Below, in pieces: positions 14,922 to 23,398 of a stretch of DNA of 64,000 nt (positions within the stretch are counted from its first letter, which is position 1; each line of letters begins with the position of its first letter). The notes under the pieces are model-generated. The model made no database searches and was not told the origin of the DNA. It was given only the letters and a program-made list of their open reading frames with translations. The DNA is from Rhizobium sp. ACO-34A (GTDB lineage Bacteria > Pseudomonadota > Alphaproteobacteria > Rhizobiales > Rhizobiaceae): positions 1-64,000 of the forward strand of contig CP021374.1 in NCBI GenBank assembly GCA_002600635.1. The letters run 5' to 3'. The translations under genes were made by a program, and so were the position numbers.

Positions 14922-16220
14922 TCAGATGGAAGCCCGCGCGGTGCTCTTGGCGCCCGTCGCGACCTTGACGATTTCTTCCGCCGCCCGCGTCACGCCGGCC
15001 GCCTTGCGCATGCCAGCCGAATTGGCCTTCAGGCGCGTATGCATGCCCTCGTCGCCGAGCATTTCTTTTATCGCGCTGACGAGATGTTCCTCGCTCCAGT
15101 TGTAGCGGTCGAGTTTTCGACCGACGCCGGTTTCGGCGGCGCGCGTCGCATTGTCGTGACCGTCCCAGCAATAGGGCATGACGAGCGATGGAACGCCGTA
15201 ATAAAGCGCTTCGCAGAAGGAATTATTGCCGCCGTGATGAATGAAGAGGCTTGCCTGCTCGACCACGGAGGGCTGCGGGAACCAGCTGTCGATGAAGACA
15301 TTGTCCGGCACGTCGCGATATTCCTCCCGCCAGTTGCCGGCATTCACGAGGAAACGGAAGGGCAGGGTGGCAAAGACGGAAATCATGCGCTTCGTCATGT
15401 CCACATCCATGGCCCCGAGCGAGCCGAAGCTCGTCAGCACCAGCGGTGCCTCGTTGTGGCTTGCAAAGCGCGGCGGGGTATAAGGCGCCTCATGGCGAAC
15501 GCAGCCATCGAGGAAGACGAAACGTGCGGGATCGAGGGGCTGGCCACGCCGATGCCGGATGATTTCGGGCGCAAGCAGCAGGTTCAGCCAGGGCGAGGCA
15601 TCAAGGAAAATCGGCGCTGACGGGGCTTTCAACCCGCAATCCGCGAGAAAGGCGGAAAAACGCTTGTGCGGGGAAGCGACCGTTCTCGCGTAAAGCTCGG
15701 AATAAACTGCCCAGGCGGCGCGGTCGTCTTCTCCGCAGCCGGAGAGATAAGGCGGTATGTCCTCGTCCGGGATCTCCGTTTCGGCGCAGGAGACAACGCG
15801 GATCCATGGCACGCCGGCATTCGCGATGGCGGGAAACATGACGACGTTGTCGAGTACGATCGCATCCGGTTTCAGCCGCCCCAGAAGCTGGCGCAATGGT
15901 TCCTCGACGCGCATGGCGGTGTCCACGATCGCGTCCCAGGTCGGGCCGACATAGCTTTCCACCTGTTCCAGTGGCGTCTGCCGGAAGGCATCCTGATGAC
16001 GCTCGATGAAGTCGTTCCAGTCCGTCGGCGCGCCGGCCTCGGCCTCGGCGAGTTGATATTCCGGAAAACCATATTCCGCGAAAACGCCGCTGAAACCGGG
16101 ATGACAGAGAAAGACCGGGCGATGGCCCATGCGCCGCAGTTCCTGGGCGATGCCGACGCAGTTCAGCGCCGCGCCGTAGCTCGCTTCAGGAAAGAGGGCG
16201 ATGGTTTTGACTGGCGCCAT
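14922..16220 (-). CDS. GT1-family (UGT/MGT-like) glycosyltransferase, copy A
   Basis: A GT-B fold glycosyltransferase of 432 residues. The N-terminal acceptor half starts KTIALFPEASYGAALNCVGI. The C-terminal nucleotide-sugar half carries the GT1 signature as DSWFPQPSVVEQASLFIHHG, GGNNSFCEALYYGVPSLVMP and WDGHDNA. The His, Gly, Asn, Ser and Glu of the donor site are kept, while the usual Asp-Gln pair near the end of the signature reads WDGHDN. No signal peptide or membrane anchor, so cytoplasmic. A paralogue alignable end to end lies at 21255 beyond the transporter. GT1 enzymes typically glycosylate small lipophilic or amine/phenolic acceptors; the acceptor here is unknown. It lies 6 bases from the GntR gene and 19 from the ALDH gene. 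Confidence 0.88.
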   Translation of the reverse strand: MAPVKTIALFPEASYGAALNCVGIAQELRRMGHRPVFLCHPGFSGVFAEYGFPEYQLAEAEAGAPTDWNDFIERHQDAFRQTPLEQVESYVGPTWDAIVDTAMRVEEPLRQLLGRLKPDAIVLDNVVMFPAIANAGVPWIRVVSCAETEIPDEDIPPYLSGCGEDDRAAWAVYSELYARTVASPHKRFSAFLADCGLKAPSAPIFLDASPWLNLLLAPEIIRHRRGQPLDPARFVFLDGCVRHEAPYTPPRFASHNEAPLVLTSFGSLGAMDVDMTKRMISVFATLPFRFLVNAGNWREEYRDVPDNVFIDSWFPQPSVVEQASLFIHHGGNNSFCEALYYGVPSLVMPYCWDGHDNATRAAETGVGRKLDRYNWSEEHLVSAIKEMLGDEGMHTRLKANSAGMRKAAGVTRAAEEIVKVATGAKSTARASI

Positions 16221-16226
16221 GGAAGA

Positions 16227-17189
16227 TTAACGCGCGACGAGCTTGAAGGCGGGAGGGACGCCGCGTCCGGCAAGCCGGGGGCGCTGGGTTTGGGAAAGCT
16301 GTATATGCACACGCATGAGATCGGCGGCAAGCTCCATCTGGCCACGTTCGATCTGCTCGAGGATCTGGATGTGCTCGAGGTTCGACTGCATGAGGCGGAA
16401 GGCGTTGACGTGCACCGCCGGAGGTGTCGCGCGTCGGCGTCGGTGATGGTTGGTGAGCGCCTCCGCCATGAAGGGATTGCCGCAGGAACGGGCGATCAGC
16501 AGATGGAAATCGAAATCCGTGCGGTCGAAGAGTTTCCGGTCGAAGGTCGTCTCGCTCATCCCACGCAGGATCAGCATGGATTGGCGCAGCGCCGTCATGG
16601 CCGGGATATCGCGCTTGAAATCGGGCAGTGTCAGCGCCAGCGGTTCGGTCGCCAGGCGGAATTCATAGCTCCTGGCGGTGGCATCACCGCTGATGGCGAA
16701 CTGCTTCAGCACCCATTGCTGGCCGGAACCACGTTCCGCGAGACTTTCCTCTGCCAGTTTCATCAGCGCATTTTGTACCGTCTGCCGGGAGACTTCGTAG
16801 CGACGCTGCAGGGCGGCAATCGTCTGGCTTTCGCCGATGCGGCCGGCTGCGAGATCACGCAGGATCGCGGCGTAGATTTCGTTTTCGCCTTCGCCTTCCG
16901 AGGTGTCCTCAAGACGCGCCGTGGCGACGGGATCAATCGCAAGCAGATAGCCGCCGTCCGTGTCCGCCGTCACCAGTTCGCGTTCGGCAAGTATCTGCAA
17001 AGCCTTGCGGATCGGGGTTCTGGAAACGTTGCACAGGGAGGCAAGGGCCTGTTCGGCAAGCCGTTCGCCGGGAAGCATGCCGCGCTCGCCGGCGACGTCC
17101 AGTATTTTTTGCGCCAGTTCGACATGGCGGAAATTGGTGCGTTTCGGTTCCTGGCTCATCGGCGGCAATTGCTCTCCATGACCGTGCAT
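16227..17189 (-). CDS. GntR-family regulator with two winged-helix segments and an FCD-like domain
   Basis: A regulator of about 320 residues. A first GntR winged helix carries ERLAEQALASLCNVSRTPIR. A second segment with the same pattern follows (QTIAALQRRYEVSRQTVQNA, then LMKLAEESLAERGSGQQW), where most GntR proteins go straight to the ligand domain. The C-terminal half (MILRGMSETTFDRKLFDRTD, then FDFHLLIARSCGNPFM) resembles FCD, which binds acids or amino acids with a metal. Start 17189 has AAAGGG about 5 bases upstream; ATG 17159 and ATG 17258 are alternatives. It is divergent from the transporter operon at 17374 and heads the glycosyltransferase/ALDH operon, so it likely controls both. 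Confidence 0.87.
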   Translation of the reverse strand: MHGHGEQLPPMSQEPKRTNFRHVELAQKILDVAGERGMLPGERLAEQALASLCNVSRTPIRKALQILAERELVTADTDGGYLLAIDPVATARLEDTSEGEGENEIYAAILRDLAAGRIGESQTIAALQRRYEVSRQTVQNALMKLAEESLAERGSGQQWVLKQFAISGDATARSYEFRLATEPLALTLPDFKRDIPAMTALRQSMLILRGMSETTFDRKLFDRTDFDFHLLIARSCGNPFMAEALTNHHRRRRATPPAVHVNAFRLMQSNLEHIQILEQIERGQMELAADLMRVHIQLSQTQRPRLAGRGVPPAFKLVAR

Positions 17190-17266
17190 GCTGCCCTTTG
17201 CGCTGAAGTTTAGCAAGTCCGCCAAAACCGGTTTTCGTTTCCGCACACAAAAATGCACGACCCCTA

Positions 17267-17293
17267 TTGACGTATTTTTTTTCTAAATAATAC
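17267..17293 (+). promoter_or_regulatory. Candidate promoter of the polyamine-type transporter operon
   Basis: TTGACG (17267-17272), a T-rich spacer of 15 bases, and TAATAC (17288-17293), about 80 bases before the binding-protein start. The spacer is short, so activation may be needed. It lies between the divergent GntR and binding-protein genes. No clear GntR palindrome was picked out. Confidence 0.4.
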
Positions 17294-17373
17294 TGCCACT
17301 CGACTGGGGATGAGACCGGAGAACCGGCGCGCCCGTCAAAGAGGCTGGAACAATCGAAACAAGGGAGTCTTCC

Positions 17374-18432
17374 GTGAAAGCGAAGAACGGACTGACTGCG
17401 ACCTCTGCGGCCGCAATGCTTCTTGCTGCAAGCCTTGCGGCTGGCGCGGCATCCGCCGCCGATCTCGTCATCTCGAACTGGGACGGCTACATGGCCCCGG
17501 ATATCGCCGATGCCTTCAAGGCCGCGACCGGGCTGGAGATCGAGGTGGTCAACCACGCCACCAATGAAGAGATCATGGGCAAGCTGATGGCGAGCGGCGG
17601 CAAGGGCTATGACGTCGTCTTCGTCTCCTCGCCTTTTGCAGAAATCCTGAACGGGCAGGGGCTGGCGGAGCCGATCGACAAGGCGGCCGTGCCGAACCTT
17701 GCCAATCTCTATCCGGAAGCGACCACGCTCGCCTATGATCCGGGCAACAGCTTCTCCGTTCCCTATACCTGGGGCACGACCGGTCTCTGCTACCGTTCCG
17801 ACCTCGTTCAGGGCACGCCGGACAGCTGGCTGAACCTGCTTCAGCCGACGGACGCGCTGAAGGGCAAGACCACGATGCTCGCAACCGACCGCTGGCTGAT
17901 GGCGGCGGGTGAACTCGCCAAGGGCTATTCCGTCAACGAGAAGGACCCGGCAAAGCTGGAGGAGGTGAAGAACCTCCTGATCGAGGCGAAGAAGACGCTT
18001 CTCGCCTATGACGACACGACCTTCTATTCGAAGCTCGTTTCCGGCGAGGCCTCGCTGGTGCATGCCTGGGACGGCTGGTGCAACTACGGTATCGGCGAGA
18101 ACAAGGACATCAAGTTCGTCGTGCCGAAGGAAGGCTCCGACCTCTGGATCGACACCATCGTCGTGATGAAAAGCTCCGAGCACAAGGACGCCGCGATGAA
18201 GTTCATCAACTTCATCCTCGACGCCAAGAACCATGCCTGGGCCGCCCAGAACATCCTCTACAAGGTGCCGAACAAGGCCGCCATGGACAGCCTCGACAAG
18301 GCGCTTGCCGAGCAATATCCGAACATGGCCATGGCGCCTGCAGACCTTGTCAAATACGAGCTGCTGCGCGACCTCGGTTCTGCGCAGAAGGACTATTCCC
18401 GCATCGTGAGCGAGATCAAGGCCGCGAACTGA
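17374..18432 (+). CDS. PotD/PotF-like periplasmic binding protein (polyamine-type ABC transporter)
   Basis: A protein of 352 residues with a Sec signal (AAAMLLAASLAAGAASAA) and a mature start of DLVISNWDGYMAPDIADAFK. That resembles spermidine/putrescine binding proteins (family 1 SBP, PotD type), as do YDVVFVSSPFAEILNGQGL and the central VPYTWGTTGLCYRSDLV. It captures the ligand in the periplasm and delivers it to the permeases encoded downstream. PotD-like proteins also bind other cationic or small amines, so polyamine is the best guess, not a certainty. A perfect hairpin lies between this gene and the permease genes. Confidence 0.9.
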   Translation: MKAKNGLTATSAAAMLLAASLAAGAASAADLVISNWDGYMAPDIADAFKAATGLEIEVVNHATNEEIMGKLMASGGKGYDVVFVSSPFAEILNGQGLAEPIDKAAVPNLANLYPEATTLAYDPGNSFSVPYTWGTTGLCYRSDLVQGTPDSWLNLLQPTDALKGKTTMLATDRWLMAAGELAKGYSVNEKDPAKLEEVKNLLIEAKKTLLAYDDTTFYSKLVSGEASLVHAWDGWCNYGIGENKDIKFVVPKEGSDLWIDTIVVMKSSEHKDAAMKFINFILDAKNHAWAAQNILYKVPNKAAMDSLDKALAEQYPNMAMAPADLVKYELLRDLGSAQKDYSRIVSEIKAAN

Positions 18433-18443
18433 TCGGTAATCCT

Positions 18444-18476
18444 CCCATGGCGGCGAGGATTGTCCGCCGCCATGGG
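18444..18476 (+). other. Intra-operon hairpin after the binding-protein gene
   Basis: A 12-base perfect stem (cccatggcggcg and its complement) with a 9-base loop, 12 bases after the stop. No T-tract. It probably protects the upstream binding-protein mRNA or partly terminates. Confidence 0.7.
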
Positions 18477-18501
18477 ACCACTATTCATCCATGAACCATC
18501 G

Positions 18502-19407
18502 ATGAGCGAAAGCCGGCCGTGGCTTCGCTGGAGTATGCCTTTGTCTTTCAACGCCGCCAGACCGAACCTGCTCGCCGCGCCCGGCGTCGCCTGGCTCGTC
18601 GCCTTCATGGTGGTGCCGTGCGTGCTCGTCCTGAGCTACGCCTTCTTCGAGCGCGGCGTCTGGGGTGGTGTGGAATACACGTTCACACTGGAGAATTTCG
18701 CCCGCGTCGTCGATCCGCTCTACGCGAAGATCTTTCTCAACTCCGCCCGCATCGCCCTGACGGCGACGGTGGTCGCGATTCTCATCGCCTATCCGGCGGC
18801 CTATGCGATCAGCCGCGCACCGCGCATGACCCAGCCGATCCTGCTGTTCTTCGCGGTGCTGCCCTTCTGGAGCAACTACCTGATCCGCACCTATGCCTGG
18901 ATCGTGCTGCTCAACCGCGAAGGCCTCATCAACAATCTGCTGCGCTCGCTCGGCTACACCGGCGAGCCGCTGTCGATGCTTTATACGGAAGCTGCCGTCA
19001 TCACCGGCCTCGTCTACAACTACCTGCCCTTCGTCATCCTCGCGATCTATTCCACGCTGTCGCGGCTGAACCCGGAGCTCATGGAAGCCTCGCGCGATCT
19101 CGGTGCCGGGCCGGTGCGAACCTTCCTGCGTGTGACCTTGCCCCTGACCATGCCGGGTGTCGCGGCCGGCGGTGTCTTCGTCTTCGTGCTGTCGATCGGC
19201 AATTTCGTGACGCCGGCACTCCTTGGCGGCGGCCGTTTTCAGATGGTCGGCAATCTCGTTTACGACCAGTTCCTGACGGCTAATGACTGGCCCTTCGGCG
19301 CGGCTCTCGGTGCGGCCCTGATCGCCACGATGATCGTGCTGCTGCTGGTTCAGGCGCGCGCCACTGCCCATGCTTCGGGTGAGCGGAGAGGGGAGGCGGC
19401 GCAATGA
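18502..19407 (+). CDS. PotB-like ABC permease
   Basis: An inner-membrane permease of about 301 residues with six helices and the BPD_transp_1 EAA loop (ELMEASRDLGAGPVRTFLRV, then TLPLTMPGV). It is of the PotB/PotH type that pairs with a PotC-like partner to form the channel. Start choice is uncertain: 18502 has no good ribosome site, and 18535 is an in-frame alternative just before LSFNAARPNLLAAPG. The stop overlaps the next permease start by 4 bases (ATGA). Confidence 0.9.
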   Translation: MSESRPWLRWSMPLSFNAARPNLLAAPGVAWLVAFMVVPCVLVLSYAFFERGVWGGVEYTFTLENFARVVDPLYAKIFLNSARIALTATVVAILIAYPAAYAISRAPRMTQPILLFFAVLPFWSNYLIRTYAWIVLLNREGLINNLLRSLGYTGEPLSMLYTEAAVITGLVYNYLPFVILAIYSTLSRLNPELMEASRDLGAGPVRTFLRVTLPLTMPGVAAGGVFVFVLSIGNFVTPALLGGGRFQMVGNLVYDQFLTANDWPFGAALGAALIATMIVLLLVQARATAHASGERRGEAAQ

Positions 19408-20195
19408 ACGCCACGTTTTCCGGCAAGCTGCCGGGCCGCATCGTCCTGTTGCTGGTGTTCGGCTTCCTCTATCTGCCGATTGCCGTTCTGGTGCTGCTCT
19501 CCTTCAATGACAGCGGCCTGCCGACATCCTGGTCGGGTTTTTCGACCCGCTGGTACGGAGCGCTTCTTTCCAATACCGATATTCTGCGCGCCGCCTGGAA
19601 CACGCTTGTCGTCGCCGTCTTTGCTACTGTCGTCTCGACGGTGCTCGGCACTCTGCTGGCATTGGGCATGGAAACGCGGCGGCGCAAGAGCAGCGGGCTG
19701 GAAGCGCTCGCCTTCGCGCCGATGGTCATCCCCGACATCGTGCTTGCCGTGGCCCTTCTGACGTTCTTCTCCCGGCTTGGCCTGACGATGGGCCTGCACA
19801 CCATCGTCATCAGCCATGTGATCTTCGACCTCGCCTTCGTCTGCTCGGTCGTGCGCGCACGGCTCAAGCATTTCGATTTTTCCATCGTCGAGGCTTCGCG
19901 CGATCTCGGCGCTTCCGGCTGGACGACCTTCTGGCGGGTAACCTTCCCGGTCCTCCTGCCTTCGATCGTCGCCGGTGCGCTGCTTGCCTTCACGCTTTCG
20001 GTCGACGAGTTCATCATCGCCTTCTTCACGGCGGGCGCCGGCCGCTCGTCCATCACCCTCCCCATGCAGATCTATTCGATGATCCGTTTCGGCATCACGC
20101 CGGAGGTCAACGCGCTCGCCACCATCGTCATGGCGGTGAGCGCGACGGTGCTCCTGATCTCGCAATGGCTGAACAGAGAACAGCAGGTCCCATGA
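19404..20195 (+). CDS. PotC-like ABC permease
   Basis: An inner-membrane permease of 263 residues with six helices. The EAA loop reads IVEASRDLGASGWTTFWRVT. The LSVDEFIIAFFTAGAGRSSI segment is characteristic of PotC/PotI, where it helps form the substrate path. It overlaps its neighbours on both sides (4 bases each), which supports strict co-translation with the PotB-like permease and the ATPase. Confidence 0.92.
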   Translation: MNATFSGKLPGRIVLLLVFGFLYLPIAVLVLLSFNDSGLPTSWSGFSTRWYGALLSNTDILRAAWNTLVVAVFATVVSTVLGTLLALGMETRRRKSSGLEALAFAPMVIPDIVLAVALLTFFSRLGLTMGLHTIVISHVIFDLAFVCSVVRARLKHFDFSIVEASRDLGASGWTTFWRVTFPVLLPSIVAGALLAFTLSVDEFIIAFFTAGAGRSSITLPMQIYSMIRFGITPEVNALATIVMAVSATVLLISQWLNREQQVP

Positions 20196-21235
20196 GCAGT
20201 TCACCGATCCTGCGCATCGAGAGTGTCGCCAAGACCTTCGGGCCGATCACCGCCGTCGACAGCATTTCGCTCGATATCCGCGAGAACGAATTCTTCGCGC
20301 TTCTCGGACCGTCGGGCTGCGGCAAGACCACGTTGCTGCGCATGCTCGCCGGTTTCGAGACGCCGAACGCCGGCCGCATCCTGCTCGACGGCAATGACAT
20401 CTCGCCGCTGCCGCCCGAAAAGCGGCCGCTTAACCTGATGTTCCAGTCCTATGCGCTTTTCCCCCACATGACCGTGCGGCAGAACCTTTCCTACGGGCTC
20501 GAGATGGAGCGTCTGGACAAGGCCGAGATCCGCCGGCGCGTCGACGAGACGCTGGCGATGACGGACCTGACGCAGTTTTCCGAGCGCAAGCCCGAACAGC
20601 TTTCCGGCGGCCAGAAGCAGCGCGTGGCGCTGGCCCGCGCATTGGTGAAGCGTCCCAAGGTGCTGCTTCTCGATGAGCCGCTCGGCGCGCTCGACAAGAA
20701 GCTGCGGGAAAAGATGCAGCTCGAATTGAAGCGCATGCAGCATGAGGCCGGCATCACCTTCATCATCGTGACCCACGATCAGGAAGAGGCGTTGGTCATG
20801 GCCGACCGCATGGCGATCCTGAAGGACGGTCGCCTTCTGCAGGTCGGGGCACCGGAAGACGTCTACGAGCGGCCGGCCGACCGCTTCGTTGCAAACTTCA
20901 TCGGCGTGATGAATTTCATCGAGGGCCGGGTCGGCTCGGATAGCGTCTTCGAGGCGGATGGGCTGCGGCTTGCGATACCTGACGCCAGGCCCGGCGTAGC
21001 GACGCTTGCGGTACGGCCGGAAAACATGGCCGTCGAGGCCTCCGGCAACCTGCCGGTCGCCGGTGTGATCGCGGATGTCGCCTATCACGGCCTCGACCGT
21101 GTGCTGCATGTGAAGACCGCTGCGGCGGAAACACCGCTTCAGGTTCGCGTGCCCGCGAGCGGTGCCGGGTCCTGGCAGATCGGCGCAACACTCAGCCTCG
21201 GCATCGACCCGGCGAAATGCCGGCTCTTCCAATAA
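20192..21235 (+). CDS. PotA-like ABC transporter ATPase
   Basis: A nucleotide-binding subunit of 347 residues. Walker A is GPSGCGKTTLLRMLAG, followed by the Q-loop (NLMFQSYALFPHM), the signature LSGGQKQRVALARALVKRPK, Walker B (VLLLDEPLGALD) and the H-loop His in IIVTHDQEEAL. A C-terminal TOBE-type domain (from about residue 250) is typical of PotA/MalK importers. The ATG at 20192 overlaps the PotC-like stop; an in-frame upstream ATG at 20165 would extend into that gene. It energises the 17374-20195 transporter. Confidence 0.93.
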   Translation: MSSSPILRIESVAKTFGPITAVDSISLDIRENEFFALLGPSGCGKTTLLRMLAGFETPNAGRILLDGNDISPLPPEKRPLNLMFQSYALFPHMTVRQNLSYGLEMERLDKAEIRRRVDETLAMTDLTQFSERKPEQLSGGQKQRVALARALVKRPKVLLLDEPLGALDKKLREKMQLELKRMQHEAGITFIIVTHDQEEALVMADRMAILKDGRLLQVGAPEDVYERPADRFVANFIGVMNFIEGRVGSDSVFEADGLRLAIPDARPGVATLAVRPENMAVEASGNLPVAGVIADVAYHGLDRVLHVKTAAAETPLQVRVPASGAGSWQIGATLSLGIDPAKCRLFQ

Positions 21236-21254
21236 ACGAGAACAGGGGAACACC

Positions 21255-22547
21255 ATGTCCAAGACAATTGCATTCTTTCCGGAGGCGGCTTTCGGCCCGG
21301 CGCTGAATTCGGTCGGCATTGCCCAGGCCGTCGAGGCGCTCGGCCACAAGGCCGTCTTCCTTTCCGATCCCGGTTTCGTTTCGGTCTATGAGGGATATGG
21401 TTTCGAGGCTCATCCGGTGAACCTCTCCGAGCCGATGCCGCCGGAGCAGATGGCAAAGTTCTGGGAAGACTTCATCAACGGCCACATCCCGAATTTCCGC
21501 AAATCGCCCTACGATCAGGTCGATAACTACGTGAAGGATTGCTGGACAGCGATCGTCGACAGCGCCAAGTGGGCGCAGAAGGACCTGCCGGGTGTGCTGG
21601 CGAAGATCAAGCCGGATCTCATCTGCGTCGACAATGTCATCCTCTTCCCGGCGATCAAGCAGTTCGGCACGCCGTGGGTGCGCATCATCTCCTGCTCGGA
21701 AAACGAGATCGAGGATCCCAAGATCCCGCCCCATCTTTCCGGCTGCGGCGAGAAGGATTTCGAAGGCCATGCGGCCTATCGCGATCACTTCAACGATGTC
21801 ATCAAACCGATCCACGACGACTTCAACGGCTTTCTTGCCGAGAGCGGAGAGGAGGCCTATCCGATAGGCCAGTTCTTCGAGGCGTCGCCCTTCATGAACC
21901 TTCTGCTCTATCCCGAGCCGGCAAAATTCGAGCGTGAGCATCCGCTCGATCCGAAGCAGTTCCAGTATCTCGAGGGCTGTGTCCGCAAGGAGAAATCCTA
22001 TGAGGTGCCGGCATTCGCTGAAAACAACGACAAGCCGCTCCTCTACATTTCCTTCGGCTCACTCGGTGCCGGCGATACGGACCTATTGAAGCGCCTGATC
22101 GAAACGATCGGCAAGCTGCCCTACCGGGCGCTCGTCAATGTTGGCGACTACAAGGACCAGTATGAGAACCTGCCGGGCAATGTCATCGTCGACAGCTGGT
22201 TCCCGCAACCTTCGGTTATTCCTCAGGTCGATGCCGTGATCCATCACGGCGGCAACAACTCGTTCACCGAGTGCCTCTATTTCGGCAAGCCGGCGATCAT
22301 CATGCCGTATGTCTGGGATGGTCATGACAATGCGATGCGCGTCGACGAGACCGGCCACGGCTTCAAGATGCCGCGTTACGACTGGACGGATGCGGACCTC
22401 GCGGAAAAGCTCGAGGCCTGCATCAACAGCCCTGCCATGAAGGCGAAGCTTGCGGCGACCAGCGCTCACATGCAGGCAAGGAACGGCCCGCAAAAGGCAG
22501 CCGGCATCCTCGACGAACTCGTAAAGACCGGTGCCTATAATGGTTGA
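21255..22547 (+). CDS. GT1-family glycosyltransferase, copy B
   Basis: A glycosyltransferase of 430 residues, paralogous to the one at 14922 along its whole length. It starts SKTIAFFPEAAFGPALNSVG and ends with DSWFPQPSVIPQVDAVIHHG, GGNNSFTECLYFGKPAIIMP and WDGHDNAMRVDETGHG. Both copies share the WDGHDNA variant of the GT1 signature and the CVRKE/CVRHE segment before the second domain. It sits 19 bases after the transporter ATPase (ribosome site AGGGGA) and overlaps the first cupin gene, so it belongs to the uptake operon. The incoming compound, or a product of it, is therefore the likely acceptor. Two copies may act on different positions or form a heterodimer; both ideas are inference. Confidence 0.88.
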   Translation: MSKTIAFFPEAAFGPALNSVGIAQAVEALGHKAVFLSDPGFVSVYEGYGFEAHPVNLSEPMPPEQMAKFWEDFINGHIPNFRKSPYDQVDNYVKDCWTAIVDSAKWAQKDLPGVLAKIKPDLICVDNVILFPAIKQFGTPWVRIISCSENEIEDPKIPPHLSGCGEKDFEGHAAYRDHFNDVIKPIHDDFNGFLAESGEEAYPIGQFFEASPFMNLLLYPEPAKFEREHPLDPKQFQYLEGCVRKEKSYEVPAFAENNDKPLLYISFGSLGAGDTDLLKRLIETIGKLPYRALVNVGDYKDQYENLPGNVIVDSWFPQPSVIPQVDAVIHHGGNNSFTECLYFGKPAIIMPYVWDGHDNAMRVDETGHGFKMPRYDWTDADLAEKLEACINSPAMKAKLAATSAHMQARNGPQKAAGILDELVKTGAYNG

Positions 22548-22902
22548 GACCACGCAATCCTCGGCGCCGCATATCTATGACGCGACGACCTTCTCCGATC
22601 TCGTGGACTGGGGTGACCAGCCGGACAGTCTGGAGGGCCAGTCCCATTCTTCCGGCCGGCTCGTTTTCAAGGGGCCGAACAACCAGCCGGAATCCGGCAT
22701 CTGGGTCTGCACGCCCGGCCGCTGGCGGCTTTCCATTCCGCGTGACGAATTCTGCCATTTCGTTGCCGGCCGTGCGGTTTACCGCTCGGATGCCGGTGAG
22801 GTGATCAAGGTGGAGCCGGGCACCGTCGTCATGTTCCCCGGCGGCTGGACCGGCGAATGCACTGTGATCGAGACCATGCGCAACATCTACATGCTGGTCT
22901 GA
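22540..22902 (+). CDS. Small cupin protein (DUF861-type), copy 1
   Basis: A single-domain cupin of about 120 residues. The core is SGIWVCTPGRWRLSIPRDEF, CHFVAGRAVYRSDAGEVIKV and EPGTVVMFPGGWTGECTVIE, the pattern of the Cupin_3/DUF861 family (ureidoglycine aminohydrolase-like barrels). The Glu-Phe-Cys-His element could supply metal ligands. The start at 22540 overlaps the glycosyltransferase stop by 8 bases; GTG 22531 is an alternative. A second cupin of the same family follows at 23035. Possible jobs are a lyase or isomerase step, or ligand sequestration; the sequence does not decide. Confidence 0.85.
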   Translation: MVETTQSSAPHIYDATTFSDLVDWGDQPDSLEGQSHSSGRLVFKGPNNQPESGIWVCTPGRWRLSIPRDEFCHFVAGRAVYRSDAGEVIKVEPGTVVMFPGGWTGECTVIETMRNIYMLV

Positions 22903-22905
22903 CCT

Positions 22906-23007
22906 AGAGCGTTTCCGCTTTTCCCGGAAACGTGAAAACGCTCTATCCCTTTGTTTTAACGCATTCCCGGACGCAAAACCGCTTCGCACTTTTGCTGGAA
23001 ATGCTCT
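22906..23007. repeat. Rhizobial intergenic mosaic element (RIME1-like)
   Basis: About 100 bases flanked by agagcgtttcc and ggaaatgctct, with an internal stem (tttccgctttt cccggaaacg, then gtgaaaacgctct) and the characteristic gcaaaaccgcttcgcactttt tract. It matches my memory of RIME1, an abundant palindromic repeat of rhizobial genomes. It sits between the two cupin genes inside the operon. Confidence 0.75.
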
Positions 23008-23034
23008 CAACAAGAAAATGAAAGGAAACTCCCC

Positions 23035-23382
23035 ATGACCGCAACACCCCTGATGCGCAAGCCGCTCGAGGAAACCGACCTCAAGGACTGGGGCGTGATC
23101 CCTACCATGATCGAGGGCGAGAGCCATACCTCCGGCAAGGTCATCTACAAGGGCCCGAACGGAGAGTCCGAGAGCGGGCTGTGGATCTGCACGCCGGGAA
23201 AGTGGTTCTGCCATGTCACGAGCGACGAGTTCTGCCACTTCCTCGAGGGACGCTGCACCTATGTGCATGAGAGCGGCGAGGTGATCGATATCACGCCGGA
23301 TACCGCAGCCTTCTTCCCGAAGGATTGGAAGGGCGAATGCACCGTCCATGAGACGGTGAAGAAGGTCTACATGATCCGCTGA
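23035..23382 (+). CDS. Small cupin protein (DUF861-type), copy 2
   Basis: A protein of 115 residues, paralogous to the cupin at 22540. The shared core is SGLWICTPGKWFCHVTSDEF, CHFLEGRCTYVHESGEVIDI, then FFPKDWKGECTVHETVKKVY. GAAAGGAAA precedes the ATG by about 7 bases. It differs from copy 1 in having an extra Cys-His (WFCHV) and Cys (RCTYVH) in the barrel, which may give distinct metal binding. It is separated from copy 1 by a mosaic repeat and from the next gene by another repeat, so mRNA processing between these genes is likely. Confidence 0.87.
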   Translation: MTATPLMRKPLEETDLKDWGVIPTMIEGESHTSGKVIYKGPNGESESGLWICTPGKWFCHVTSDEFCHFLEGRCTYVHESGEVIDITPDTAAFFPKDWKGECTVHETVKKVYMIR

Positions 23383-23398
23383 ACGGGGGTTGGTGTCC

